This document shows, piece after piece, positions 25,055 through 35,279 of a stretch of 64,000 nt of DNA (positions are counted from its first letter, which is position 1; every line of letters begins with the position of its first letter). The translations under genes were made by a program, and so were the position numbers. The DNA is from Haliangium sp050303215 (GTDB lineage: Bacteria; Myxococcota_A; Polyangia; Haliangiales; Haliangiaceae). Where the stretch lies: positions 1-64,000 of the forward strand of contig NZ_JBNLBH010000151.1 of the NCBI RefSeq assembly GCF_050303215.1, read 5' to 3'. The notes under the pieces were generated by a model. It searched no databases. It was not told the DNA's origin and was given only the letters and a program-made list of their open reading frames with translations.

Positions 25055-25621
25055 ATGAGTTCCGGCCCCGCCTCGCTCGCTGACGAACCGCGAAACGGTG
25101 AGCTCGAGCGTAGCCTGGCGCAAGGAGACCTGAGCCTGTTCTGGCGGTTCTGGAGCCTGCACCGCCAACGCCTTCTCAGCCTGTGCGCGGGGTGGCTCGG
25201 CGGCCACACCCACGACGCCGAAGACGTGCTCAGCACCGTGGCCATCAAGATCATCGAGTCTGCGCGCGAACGGCGCCTGCGGGTGCGCAGGTTCCAGCCC
25301 TGGTTGATTCGCAGCCTGCACAACGCCTGCATGGACAGGCACCGCGCGCGCCGGGCGAGTGTGATGGTGTCCAAGGACAGTACCTCCGCCGTCGCGACCC
25401 CCGCCGATCTGCTCGGGGGCGCTCAGTTCGACCACGCGTTCGAGAGTGTGCTCACGGCCATGCCCGGACGGCTGCGGCTCAGCTTCACGCTGCGCGTGCT
25501 GGAGCAGCGCGGCTACGACGAGATCGCGCGAGAGCAGGCGATCTCGCCCGCCAACGCGCGCAAGCGGGTGCAGCAGGCTCGGCAGTGGCTGCGCGTCGCC
25601 CTGCGCGAGTACCGGCCCTGA
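25055..25621 (+). CDS. ECF-like RNA polymerase sigma factor
   Basis: The 188-residue protein has a sigma region 2-like part (LFWRFWSLHRQRLLSLCAGWLGGHTHDAEDVLSTVAIKIIE, FQPWLIRSLHNACMDRHRARR) and a region 4-like HTH (MPGRLRLSFTLRVLEQRGYDEIAREQAISPANARKRVQQARQWL). The ATG at 25055 starts 15 bp after the M15 gene stop; a longer frame overlaps that gene and is rejected. It sits just before the giant LamG gene and may drive that transcript or the cluster. No anti-sigma gene is recognisable next to it. An unrelated ECF gene is at 56368. Confidence 0.85.
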   Translation: MSSGPASLADEPRNGELERSLAQGDLSLFWRFWSLHRQRLLSLCAGWLGGHTHDAEDVLSTVAIKIIESARERRLRVRRFQPWLIRSLHNACMDRHRARRASVMVSKDSTSAVATPADLLGGAQFDHAFESVLTAMPGRLRLSFTLRVLEQRGYDEIAREQAISPANARKRVQQARQWLRVALREYRP

Positions 25622-25841
25622 GCGCTCGGAGCGCGTAGGTAGGCCGCGCGCGCCCCCCGCCGGTGCTCCCGACGACTGCCCGGCAGCGCCGGTGGCGCGA
25701 CGCTTCGCGAGCACGAACACAATTCTCGGACGAAACGTTCACAACCCGACGCCGGCCACGTCTACCTCCTCACCCCCCACACAACACATCAGCCCTCTAT
25801 CGGAGGGCATTCATGACCAGCAACCTCGTCACGAGATCAAC

Positions 25842-28800
25842 ATGGCCACTCTCACCTTTCGCAACAAGCACTTTCACCCGGTCAACGTGCTCTGGCTCAA
25901 GGACACAGAGGAGGTCCTCCAGGCCGTCCTCGAGCCCGGCGACAGCTACCGGCAAGCGTCCGACGACGGCCATCGCTGGAGCGTCCGCGACCGCACCACC
26001 GGCCGAGTCCTCAAGACCCTGATCGCCACCCGCGACGTCGAGGTCGACATCAAGGCGCACGCGCTTCGGGTCCCGGTGGCAGACAGCGAGTTCGAGCACA
26101 TCGACGTCAGCCATCGCCACGAGGCAGCGCGCCGCCAAAACTTCGCGCTCAACTTCGACGGCGTGGACGACCTGGTGTCCGTCCCTCACAGCGCCAGCCT
26201 CGACCTGCGAGACCACTGGACCATCGAGGCCTGGGTCTTCCGCGAGTGCAAGGACCTCGAGCAGTCGGTGGTCGAGAAGTTCGAAGGCCAGGACGGCGGC
26301 GGTGGCTACGCCCTCCGCATCGGCGCCGATAACCGCGTGCACGGAGGCTTCTACGACGGCGCCGACTTCATCTTTGCCCGCAGCAAGACGGTGCTAGAGG
26401 GCCAGCGTTGGTATCACCTCGCCGCCACCTTCAACGCCCAAAGCGGCGACATCGTCATCTACATCAACGGCGAGTCCGACGGCCACGAACTCGACGTCAG
26501 CCGTGATCTGTCCGGTAGCCGCTGCGTGCTCGAGTTCGACGGCAACAACGACTACCTCGCGGTCGATGGCTACGACGTGTCCGAGACCGCCTACACGCTC
26601 AGCCTGTGGTTCCGCTGCGAAGAGCCCGGCCGGGGCATCTTCAGCGTCGACGCCGGCGTGCGCGGCGCCGGTGGTCACGACCGCGACCTGTACCTGGACC
26701 AGAGCGGCAACCTGTGCGCCTACCTCGAGGGCGGTGAGACCATCCAGTCCTCCGGCACCAACTTCGGCGACGGCGAGTGGCACCACGTGAGCCACGTCTT
26801 CGGCGGCAGCGTCGGCGGCCAGCGCTTGTACGTGGACGGCGCCCTGGTGGCCCTGGGCAGCCGCGCCAGCTCCACCTTCAGCGGTCAGAACGGCGTCAAC
26901 ATCGGCTACTCGAGCCAAGCCGGTCAGCCCTTCTTCAAGGGCCAGCTCGCCGAGGTGAGCCTGTGGAACGTCGCCCGGGACGCGCGCGACCTGCTCGACA
27001 AGTGGCGCGTGCGCCTCAGCGGCGACGAGCCGGGCTTGCAGTCCCTGTGGCGGCTCGATGACGGCCATGGCGTCAGCTACCGCGACGCCGGCCCCGCCGG
27101 TCGCCCCGCGACCGTCGAGGACTCCGAGGTCACGGCCAGGATGGCGTCGATGGTGTTCGCCGGCTCGAGCCACGCCGCCGCGACTGGCATCTCGCTGCAC
27201 GAGCAAGGCTTCACCTTCTCGTGCTGGTTCAAGCGCAGCGGGCTCGGCAACGACGACCAACTGGCCGGCCTCGGCACCGGCATGGCCGTTGGCTTCGACG
27301 CTCAGGACCACGTGGTCTTCGCGCTCCAATCCTACACCTTGGCCACCCAGGCGAGCTACGCTGACACCGACTGGCACCACCTCGCGCTCACCTTCGACGC
27401 GTCTACGCTCGCCATCCGCATCTACTGCGACGGCGCCGAAGCCGCCGCCGGCACGGCGCCCCAAGGCTACACGGGCACAGGCGCGTTCACCCTCGGCAAG
27501 GGTACCGGGGCCTACTTCCATGGACAACTGGGCGAGGTCATGCTGTGGGACAGCGCGCGCGACCTCGATCAGATCAACCAAGATCGCAGCGGCACGACCA
27601 TCGGCACCGAACGCGGCCTGCTCGCCTACTGGTACCGCGCCCTGGACAGCGACGGCAGCGATAATGGCCAGACCAACGGCGTCTACGAGGGCAGCAAGAA
27701 TCACCACCACGCCATCTACGACGGCGCCGTGAGCTGGCAGGATCAGGTCCACCCGGGCGCCCAGCCGGCGCGAGCCCCACGCTGGAATCGCTTCAGCGCC
27801 CTGCGCCTGGTCCCGTCCGCCCTGACCGCTCGCGGGTCGACCACGGCGCTCACGATCGGCGCCCGCGGCGATGACGGCTCGACCCCCATGCGCGGCAAGA
27901 TCGACGCCATCCGGGTGTGGAACCTCACCCGCACCGCGGCCGAGATCCGCTCGCACTGGAACCAGGCCCTGGCCGGCGACGAGGCCGGCCTGCAGGGCTA
28001 CTGGCGCTGCGACGAGGGCAACGACGTCACCGTGTACGACTCGACCGCGAACGGCAACGACGGCGCCCTCGGGGCCGGCCAGCCCGCGCGCATGCCGTCT
28101 TGGTACGCCTCGACCCTGATGCTCATGGACGGGCTCCACTTCGACGGCGAGGACGACTACATCGCCCTGCCGACGATGAACCCAGCCTTCTCCAAGGGCC
28201 TCACCATCGAGGCCTGGGTGTGCCTCGACAGCCACAAGGGCTTCGGCAGCATCGTCGACCTCGGCAACGGCAACACCGGCGACAACATCGTGCTGTGGAC
28301 CCAGGGTAGCTCCAATGGGCTCGTGCTGTTCGTCTACCGCGGCACCATCACACACTATCTGATCGCCACCGACGTGCTCGAGGTCGGGGTCTGGACCCAC
28401 GTCGCGGCCACCCTCGACGCCGAGGGCAAGGCCACCCTGTACAAGAACGGGGCCCCCGTCGCCACCGGGCCGGTGCACCTGCCAGTCGAGTTGGAGCGGA
28501 GTCAGAACTACATCGGCCGCAGCTCCCTCTGCGACCCAAGCCTCATCCACGGCCGCGTCGATGAGGTCAGGCTGTGGGAGGGCGCGCGCACCGAGAACCA
28601 GCTCCGCGGCTACATGCGACGTGAGCTGGAGCCCATCGCGCCCGGCCTGGTCGCCAGGTACGCGTTCGACGAAGGCTCGGGCCTGGCCGCCTACGACCAG
28701 AGCCCGAACAGCTTGCACGGCCTGCTGGGGAGGGGCAACCAAAGCCAGGCCCCAACCTGGCAACGCGCGTGGGAGCGCGACGACACCGGGCTCTCGTTCG

Positions 28801-31800
28801 ACGGTACGGACGACTATGTCAGCGTGCCTGACAGCGCCATCAACGACCTCGCCGCCGGCACCATCGAGGCCTGGGTCAACCTCTCCGCCTCCGCCACCGG
28901 CACCATCTGCGCCAAGCAGCACGACGGCGTCGGCGCCTACGCCGTGCTCTCGATCGGCTACGCCTGCTCGGCCTCGGGCGGCTTCGAACCCGGCACACCG
29001 GGCAAGGTGTACTTCCACGGCCGCAACGGCGTCGCGCCTGCGCAGAGCAACACCGCCCTCACCCCCAACGTGTGGCATCACGTGGCGGTCACCTTCGATC
29101 ACTCCCGCGCCAGCATCTACATCGATGGACGCCTCGACGCCACCGCGTTCGGCGACTTCTCGATCCCCGACGCGCCGTCCGTGACCAAGACCAGCCTGGG
29201 CGCGTGGCTGGGCCAAGGCGGGGGCCAGTACCTCGGCGGCATCCTCGACGAGATCCGAGTCTGGAGCGTGGTCCGCTCGGCGGTGCAGCTCCAGGCCAAC
29301 ATGCACCGCCGTATCAACCCCACCGTCGTCGGCCTGGCCGCGTACTGGCCGGTCGAAGTCGGCACCGGCGCGGTGCTGCACGACAAGACCGCGCTGCTGC
29401 ATCACGGCACCTTCGGCGACGGCGAGGCCGCGCGCATGCCGCACTGGCTCCAGGCCTCCCCCATTCAGTTCGAGGGCCTCGAGTTCGACGGCTGCGGCAG
29501 CTACGTCGCGATCCCCAACGCCGACCCCATCAACCTGAGCTCGGACTTCACCCTCAGCGCCTGGATCAAGCCCGACAAGTTCCGCGGCGTACACACCATC
29601 ATCAGCAAGGTCAGCGACAGCAAGGACTGCCAATACGCGCTCTCGCTCGACGGCGAGATGCTGCGCTTCGACTACGAGAACGAGGGCAACAACTTCGCCC
29701 TGGTCGGCGGCCAGCTCGCGGAGGGCTGGAACCACGTCGCCGTCACCGTGGAGCGCAACCTCGTCGAGGTCCCGACCCTGCGCCTCGACGCCGCCGGCAA
29801 CCCGGTGACCAACACGACCAGCGTGCACGACCTGGTCGAAGACGCCATCTCGGTAGACGAGCCCACTGCCACCGAGTACCAGCTCGACAACATCACCATC
29901 GATCAGCCCAAGGTGACCCTGTACGTCAACGGGCTCGAGGTGAGCACGGGCACGGCGCCGCTCGCCACCGACCCCAGCGACGCCTCGGTTAGCATCGGCG
30001 CCTGGTGCGCCCAGATCAACGAGCGCTTCTTCTGCGGCCACATCGACTCGGTGGTGATCCGAAACCTCGCCCTGACCCAGGCCGAGCTGCAGCAGGCGAT
30101 GCACCAGCGCCTGCCATCGGACGCCCCCGGCGTGTGCGGCTACTGGCGCCTGAGCGAGGACATCGGCGCCGGCGTCGTGGCCGACGCCTCGGGCAATCAG
30201 AACCACGGCCAGTACAAACGCCACCGGCTCCACGACTACGAGGCGCCCCAGACGGTCGTCCAGGGCACCATCGAGCTCGCGAGCGACGACGCCGTGCTCA
30301 CCCTCGACCGCAGCGTCCAGATCACGGTGGGAGCTGGCTCGCCGACGCCGGAAGCCGGCAAGTGGACGATCGAGCTGTGGCTGAAGTTCCCGCTGCCACA
30401 GACCCCTTCGGGCTACAACGTCTTGTTCAGCAACGAAGCGGGCAACATCGCCTTCTACCACCGGGACGACGGCACCAACCACCGCTGGGGGTTCCTGCAG
30501 GACGGCGCCCCGTCGGAGTTCATCACCTACGGCGCTCGTCCCACCGCGGGTTGGCACCACCTCGCCATTCACCTCCACGAAGACAGCTACAGCTATATCA
30601 TTCTCGATGGAGAGCCGAGCGGCAATTACTGGTACGCCATCAAGTCCGCGACCCAATACAGCGACGTCTCGATTCGTCACATCGGCAACCTGCCCAGCGG
30701 AGGGGCTCGGATCGGCGCCATCGACGAGCTCCGTCTATGGAGCTTCGAGCGCAAGCCGGTCACGATTCGGGCTGACTTCCGCAAGGCGCTCCAGGGCACC
30801 GAGAGCGGCTTGTTCGGCTATTGGCGCTTCGAAGAGAGCGACCCCACGTACGCGCGGGACCGAACACCGTATCAGAACCATTGCACGCTCCGCGGTGACG
30901 TGCAGCGGATTCAGGACAGCAGCCTGCAGCTCGCGTTGACCCAGCTCGAGACTGACCTCGACGTCGACGGCTACGACTGCAGCGTGGCCGCGCCGAGCCT
31001 CCCCGTCCGCCCGATGTGGTACGACAACCACAGCGAAGACGACGGATACTGCCTGACCATCTCGATGTTCGTGCAGCCCCCCGACGACGTCGGCCAAGGC
31101 GGCGACAGCAGGCAGGTGTGGTGGGCATGGAACAACGGCCACAACGACTACAAGCTCGAGATCACGGCTGACGGACGCCTTCGCGCCGCGTTGCTGCTCA
31201 ATCAGAGCGACTCCAGTCGCACCACCTACATCGAGGCGATCACGAGCACCCCGTTGGTCGCGGGTCGCTGGCACTACGTGGCCTGCGTGGTCGACATGGA
31301 CCACCTGCGCGTCTACGTGGACGGCCGCGAAGAGGCGGTCGTCGCCAAGGTCTTCCAGGACCGCTTTCACTCCACGATGAACCTCATCGTGTCAGGCGGC
31401 GGCGGCAAGGTCGCAGAGGTGTGCGTGTGGGGCAAGGCGCTCACGGCGGACGAGGTAACCCACTACCATGAGTACGCCCCGACCGGCGCCGAGGAGCGGC
31501 TCTACGGCTACTTCGACTTCAGCGAACAGGGCGGCAGCCAGACCCGTAACCTGGCGGCCTATCGCGAGGGCGAGCCGTCCCCGGGCTCGCAGTACATCGG
31601 CTACGTGGACACGCAGGGCCAGGGGTGGGTCGAGCACACCGGGCTCACCATCAAGCGGCCCCAGACCTGCCTCCACCTCAACGGCGTCAACCAGTACGTG
31701 CAGCTCCCGTCGGCCGCGGCCCTGGAGATGACCAACGAGGACTTCACGGTCGAAGTGTGGATCAAGCCCGAGCAGACCTCGGGGTCGCGGATGGTGGTCG

Positions 31801-34800
31801 GGTGCCCCGCCAACGGCGAGCAGCCGGCTTTGCTCCTGGGCCTGCTCTCGGGTCGCCCCTTTATGGGCTTCTGGGACAGCGGCACTTCGCTGCTCAGCGA
31901 CACCGCGCTCGCCACCGGCCAGTGGCATCACCTGGCCTTCCGCTACAGCGCCTCGGCGCGGATCATGGCCATCCTGGTGAACGGCGCCGTCGACAAGTTC
32001 GCCTATGACTGCCCGCCATTCACCGGCACGGCCGCGCTCACCTTGGGCGGCGGCGGGATTGACTATAGCTTTGCCGGCTACATGTCCGATCTCGCGGTCT
32101 GGGATCACGCCCGCACCAGCGAGGAGATCCGCGCCGACGCAGGTCGCAAGTACACCGGCATCGAGTCCGGACTGGTGGGCTACTGGCGCCTCGACGGGCT
32201 CACCGAGACCTACGCCGCCGACAGCAGCGTTCAGCGCAACCACGGCGGCCTCTACGGCGGCGCCCGCTGGGTCGTTCGCGACGAGCTCGAGCTCGACGCC
32301 AGCAAGCTGGTCCAGATGCCGCCGCGAGCCTCCATCGAGGCGATGAACTGGTTCGCGCAGCAGCCCACGCCCGATGGCCCCGAGTCCCGCGCTCAGGCCA
32401 CCAACGTGGTGCCCGCGCCGACGCGGGTCCCTCGGGTCGAGACCCTGACCTTCACCTCCACCGACGCGCAGGGAGCGATCATCAACGCTCCCACAGCGCA
32501 AGACCCCGAGGAGACCGCGACCTTCTCACTCCTATCCATCGAGGCCAACACCGACTTCTTGCCGGAGCCATTCAAGTCGCTGGCCGACCGCATCATCGCG
32601 GCCATCAACGACGTCACCGAGGTGCCCAAGGGCGATCTGCTGCTCACCTCCGCGGTGTTGGGGCCGTTTGATCCCTTTGCCTACTTTTTCGGAACCCCGG
32701 CCGAACTCTTGCACATCAAGGGCGCCTACATCCAGGTGGTCGGCGCCCTGGACATCGGTACCCAGAGCAGCACCGGGACCATCGGCCTCCGCCTGGGCGG
32801 CGAAGTCTCGTTGCTCGGACTCCCCCCGGTCCGAGTCGAGTGCGACTTCTACAAGAAGGGTGAGCGTCCCCACTTCCCCTCTCGCGACGGCGAGAGCACG
32901 AACACCAGCGACGGCGACAGCGATAGCGACGGCGATGGCGACGGCGGCATCGCCTACACGCTCAAGTTCCACCTGCCCGAGCCCATCGGCGTCGGCACCT
33001 TCCTCAAGGACATCCCCCTCCTCGGTGGGATCTTGTTCTACAAGCCCTCGCCGGAGTACGTGCAGGACGAGGACAAGCGCCTCCTGGCCCTCGTCATCAC
33101 CAATGAGTCCGATGACGAGATCGACATGAAGCCCGGCCTCAACGCCTTCGGCACCCTGCGCGTGGCCAGCTCCGACGATCCGGTGTTCCAGTTCATCGGC
33201 AAGCTGCTCGGCATCGATGAGATCCAGCTCCACGTGGCCGCGGCCCCGCAGCGGTTCAACTTCGACGCCGTGGTCCGCCGCAACATCGAGATCATCCACG
33301 ACACGGTGTGGTTCAAGGACACCGGCATAAACATACAGGTCAACACCATCCCGCCGGAGATGTCGGTGAAGCTCAAGAACTCGCTCGGGGTCAAGATCTG
33401 CGGCGAGATGCTCACCTTCACCGGCGCCATGAACGTGTCGGTGTCCGGCTCCGATGTCGCGTGCGGCGGCTCCCTCAGCATGGAGGGCGATCTGCACCTC
33501 TTCGGCATCCCCGGCCTGGTGATCTCCGACGTGGCCGCCGAGGTCGCCATCGGCGCGCGCCCGCCGTGGCTCAACAAGATCGGCGTCACCGGTGGGTTGG
33601 CGATCGGCAAGGCCACCGCCAAGATGGCCGTCCTGTTCGACCTCGACTCCCCGAATAATTCCGTGATCGTCGGCGACGTCGCCAACGTCAAGATCACGGA
33701 CATCGTCGACACCTTGTGCGGCCCGGGTACGGTGCCCGGCCCCGCGGCCGAGGTCCTCAACAAGTTCCACCTGCGCCGCCTCAAGATCAGCATCGTGCCG
33801 ACGGCCTGCACCATCGGTGAGATCAGCTTCGACGAAGAGGGCATCACCGTGAAGGTCGGGGTGACGATCTACGACTGGACCGGCGATCTGTACCTGCGCC
33901 TGGACTACACCGATGGCATCACCGCCTACGCCACCGTCGATCCGCTCTACATCGCCAACATCTTCGAGCTGCGCGAGTCGCGCACGCTGACCGGCGAGAT
34001 CCGCACCCGGCTGTTCGTCTGTCCGAGCACGTGCCCCGAGCGGCGCAACGTCAACATCCGCGCCAAGGGGGGCGAGTGTCAGGAGCTGATCGAAGACCGC
34101 AAGTGCGGCCGCTCCCTGGCCCAGAAGGTCGGTCCGCAGATGTACCTGCGGCTGAGCCCCTACGACATACCAGAGCTGTACGTGTCGGGATACGCTCGCT
34201 TCCTGGGCATCGAGCTCGACACCTTCGTGCACCTCTCGAGCGCCGGGTTCTACGTAGACATCAAGGGCAAGATCTGGAATCTGTTCGAGGCCAAGCTACA
34301 GCTCGAGGCGTCCTGGACCCGCGGCTACCTGTACGTCAAGGGCGAGTTCCGCAACGACTTCTTCGCCCACATCCGCGCCGAGGCGGTGAAGGCCATCCAC
34401 TTCCTCGCCGACAAGGCCACCGACGCCCTGGACGACGCGCAGGCGTCCGTGCGCGCGGCCCAGACCAAGGTCGAGGGTCTGCGCGCCGACATCGACCGCA
34501 TGCAGGCTCAGGTCAAGCGCGAGCGCGAGGCCATGTCGCGCCGGTTGCACGACGCCCAGCACAAAATCGACGGCGCCCAGCGCGAGGTCAACAAGCTGCG
34601 CCACGAGATGGATCGGACCGTGCGCTGGTACAACAGCCTCCCCAACATCGCGTGGTTCAATGAGGCCAGCAAGGTCCGCGACGCCATCCCGTTCGCGGCC
34701 AAGATGGCCGGTCTGGGCATCGCCTACGGCATAGCGACCGCGGCCCTGCAGACGGCCAAGCTGCTGCTCAGAGGCATCGATTGGGTGGTCATCAACACCC

Positions 34801-35180
34801 CCATCGACGCCGACCCGCGCATCGTCGCGCTGTGGGCCGGGTACGGCATCGCCACGGGTACGCTCAAGGCCACAGAGACGGCCCTCGAGGGCAGCAAGCA
34901 CTTCGTGCGCGGCGCAGCCTTCGTCGTCGAGCAAATGGCGCGCCTCGCCCTGGGCGAGCTGTTCGACATTCGCTACGCCATGTTCGAAGGCGAGTTCGGC
35001 GGTGACCGAGACGCCAAGAGGATCCACGTCAAGGCCCACATCGTGTTCCTCAAGATGGACCTCCACGTCGACTTCGAGCTGGACTTCAACAAGCTGCTCA
35101 ACCCCAGCGCCAACCCCGACGGCATCGACCCCGGCGTCCGGTCGCTGGTCACCAGGCTCATCGACGAGCACGCCGCCTAG
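25842..35180 (+). CDS. Giant VHL-beta-like / multi-LamG protein
   Basis: The 3,112-residue product starts at the ATG of MATLTFRNKHFHPVN. Residues about 5-80 resemble the von Hippel-Lindau beta-domain (N...VNVLWLKDTEEVLQAVLEPGDSYRQAS..GHRWSVRDRTTG). From about 100 to 2,150 there are about nine LamG/concanavalin-like domains, each opening FDG.DDY and a (F/I)xWV strand (starts near residues 100, 230, 437, 765, 983, 1213, 1477, 1703 and 1943), with a decayed copy near 653. The last 940 residues are a unique beta-rich region, an Asp-rich loop (DGDSDSDGDGDGG), a coiled coil (about 2,850-2,930) and glycine-rich helices. No signal peptide is seen. An in-frame start with a good SD is lacking: CGGAGGG precedes an ATG at 25813 in another frame. 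Confidence 0.85.
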   Translation: MATLTFRNKHFHPVNVLWLKDTEEVLQAVLEPGDSYRQASDDGHRWSVRDRTTGRVLKTLIATRDVEVDIKAHALRVPVADSEFEHIDVSHRHEAARRQNFALNFDGVDDLVSVPHSASLDLRDHWTIEAWVFRECKDLEQSVVEKFEGQDGGGGYALRIGADNRVHGGFYDGADFIFARSKTVLEGQRWYHLAATFNAQSGDIVIYINGESDGHELDVSRDLSGSRCVLEFDGNNDYLAVDGYDVSETAYTLSLWFRCEEPGRGIFSVDAGVRGAGGHDRDLYLDQSGNLCAYLEGGETIQSSGTNFGDGEWHHVSHVFGGSVGGQRLYVDGALVALGSRASSTFSGQNGVNIGYSSQAGQPFFKGQLAEVSLWNVARDARDLLDKWRVRLSGDEPGLQSLWRLDDGHGVSYRDAGPAGRPATVEDSEVTARMASMVFAGSSHAAATGISLHEQGFTFSCWFKRSGLGNDDQLAGLGTGMAVGFDAQDHVVFALQSYTLATQASYADTDWHHLALTFDASTLAIRIYCDGAEAAAGTAPQGYTGTGAFTLGKGTGAYFHGQLGEVMLWDSARDLDQINQDRSGTTIGTERGLLAYWYRALDSDGSDNGQTNGVYEGSKNHHHAIYDGAVSWQDQVHPGAQPARAPRWNRFSALRLVPSALTARGSTTALTIGARGDDGSTPMRGKIDAIRVWNLTRTAAEIRSHWNQALAGDEAGLQGYWRCDEGNDVTVYDSTANGNDGALGAGQPARMPSWYASTLMLMDGLHFDGEDDYIALPTMNPAFSKGLTIEAWVCLDSHKGFGSIVDLGNGNTGDNIVLWTQGSSNGLVLFVYRGTITHYLIATDVLEVGVWTHVAATLDAEGKATLYKNGAPVATGPVHLPVELERSQNYIGRSSLCDPSLIHGRVDEVRLWEGARTENQLRGYMRRELEPIAPGLVARYAFDEGSGLAAYDQSPNSLHGLLGRGNQSQAPTWQRAWERDDTGLSFDGTDDYVSVPDSAINDLAAGTIEAWVNLSASATGTICAKQHDGVGAYAVLSIGYACSASGGFEPGTPGKVYFHGRNGVAPAQSNTALTPNVWHHVAVTFDHSRASIYIDGRLDATAFGDFSIPDAPSVTKTSLGAWLGQGGGQYLGGILDEIRVWSVVRSAVQLQANMHRRINPTVVGLAAYWPVEVGTGAVLHDKTALLHHGTFGDGEAARMPHWLQASPIQFEGLEFDGCGSYVAIPNADPINLSSDFTLSAWIKPDKFRGVHTIISKVSDSKDCQYALSLDGEMLRFDYENEGNNFALVGGQLAEGWNHVAVTVERNLVEVPTLRLDAAGNPVTNTTSVHDLVEDAISVDEPTATEYQLDNITIDQPKVTLYVNGLEVSTGTAPLATDPSDASVSIGAWCAQINERFFCGHIDSVVIRNLALTQAELQQAMHQRLPSDAPGVCGYWRLSEDIGAGVVADASGNQNHGQYKRHRLHDYEAPQTVVQGTIELASDDAVLTLDRSVQITVGAGSPTPEAGKWTIELWLKFPLPQTPSGYNVLFSNEAGNIAFYHRDDGTNHRWGFLQDGAPSEFITYGARPTAGWHHLAIHLHEDSYSYIILDGEPSGNYWYAIKSATQYSDVSIRHIGNLPSGGARIGAIDELRLWSFERKPVTIRADFRKALQGTESGLFGYWRFEESDPTYARDRTPYQNHCTLRGDVQRIQDSSLQLALTQLETDLDVDGYDCSVAAPSLPVRPMWYDNHSEDDGYCLTISMFVQPPDDVGQGGDSRQVWWAWNNGHNDYKLEITADGRLRAALLLNQSDSSRTTYIEAITSTPLVAGRWHYVACVVDMDHLRVYVDGREEAVVAKVFQDRFHSTMNLIVSGGGGKVAEVCVWGKALTADEVTHYHEYAPTGAEERLYGYFDFSEQGGSQTRNLAAYREGEPSPGSQYIGYVDTQGQGWVEHTGLTIKRPQTCLHLNGVNQYVQLPSAAALEMTNEDFTVEVWIKPEQTSGSRMVVGCPANGEQPALLLGLLSGRPFMGFWDSGTSLLSDTALATGQWHHLAFRYSASARIMAILVNGAVDKFAYDCPPFTGTAALTLGGGGIDYSFAGYMSDLAVWDHARTSEEIRADAGRKYTGIESGLVGYWRLDGLTETYAADSSVQRNHGGLYGGARWVVRDELELDASKLVQMPPRASIEAMNWFAQQPTPDGPESRAQATNVVPAPTRVPRVETLTFTSTDAQGAIINAPTAQDPEETATFSLLSIEANTDFLPEPFKSLADRIIAAINDVTEVPKGDLLLTSAVLGPFDPFAYFFGTPAELLHIKGAYIQVVGALDIGTQSSTGTIGLRLGGEVSLLGLPPVRVECDFYKKGERPHFPSRDGESTNTSDGDSDSDGDGDGGIAYTLKFHLPEPIGVGTFLKDIPLLGGILFYKPSPEYVQDEDKRLLALVITNESDDEIDMKPGLNAFGTLRVASSDDPVFQFIGKLLGIDEIQLHVAAAPQRFNFDAVVRRNIEIIHDTVWFKDTGINIQVNTIPPEMSVKLKNSLGVKICGEMLTFTGAMNVSVSGSDVACGGSLSMEGDLHLFGIPGLVISDVAAEVAIGARPPWLNKIGVTGGLAIGKATAKMAVLFDLDSPNNSVIVGDVANVKITDIVDTLCGPGTVPGPAAEVLNKFHLRRLKISIVPTACTIGEISFDEEGITVKVGVTIYDWTGDLYLRLDYTDGITAYATVDPLYIANIFELRESRTLTGEIRTRLFVCPSTCPERRNVNIRAKGGECQELIEDRKCGRSLAQKVGPQMYLRLSPYDIPELYVSGYARFLGIELDTFVHLSSAGFYVDIKGKIWNLFEAKLQLEASWTRGYLYVKGEFRNDFFAHIRAEAVKAIHFLADKATDALDDAQASVRAAQTKVEGLRADIDRMQAQVKREREAMSRRLHDAQHKIDGAQREVNKLRHEMDRTVRWYNSLPNIAWFNEASKVRDAIPFAAKMAGLGIAYGIATAALQTAKLLLRGIDWVVINTPIDADPRIVALWAGYGIATGTLKATETALEGSKHFVRGAAFVVEQMARLALGELFDIRYAMFEGEFGGDRDAKRIHVKAHIVFLKMDLHVDFELDFNKLLNPSANPDGIDPGVRSLVTRLIDEHAA

Positions 35181-35217
35181 CATCACGCCGGCCAGCGCTC
35201 AGCAGATCAGGCGGTGA

Positions 35218-35233
35218 CCGGTGCGCGCACCGG
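35218..35233. promoter_or_regulatory. 16-bp perfect palindrome between giant gene and prenyltransferase gene
   Basis: CCGGTGCGCGCACCGG is fully self-complementary, 38 bp after the giant gene's stop. Like the palindrome at 17885 it is 16 bp and has CCGG ends. It could be a regulator site or a weak hairpin. Confidence 0.4.
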
Positions 35234-35279
35234 CACCGCGGTCGCCGCTCGGGCCTGACCCCGCATCCACAGGAACAGC

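Noticed and set aside
26394..30680. 1,428-codon open frame on the minus strand
   Set aside because: It lies wholly antisense to the LamG repeats; its composition (Val/Ala/Gly/Asp/His) is that of a GC-rich shadow frame and it has no motif.
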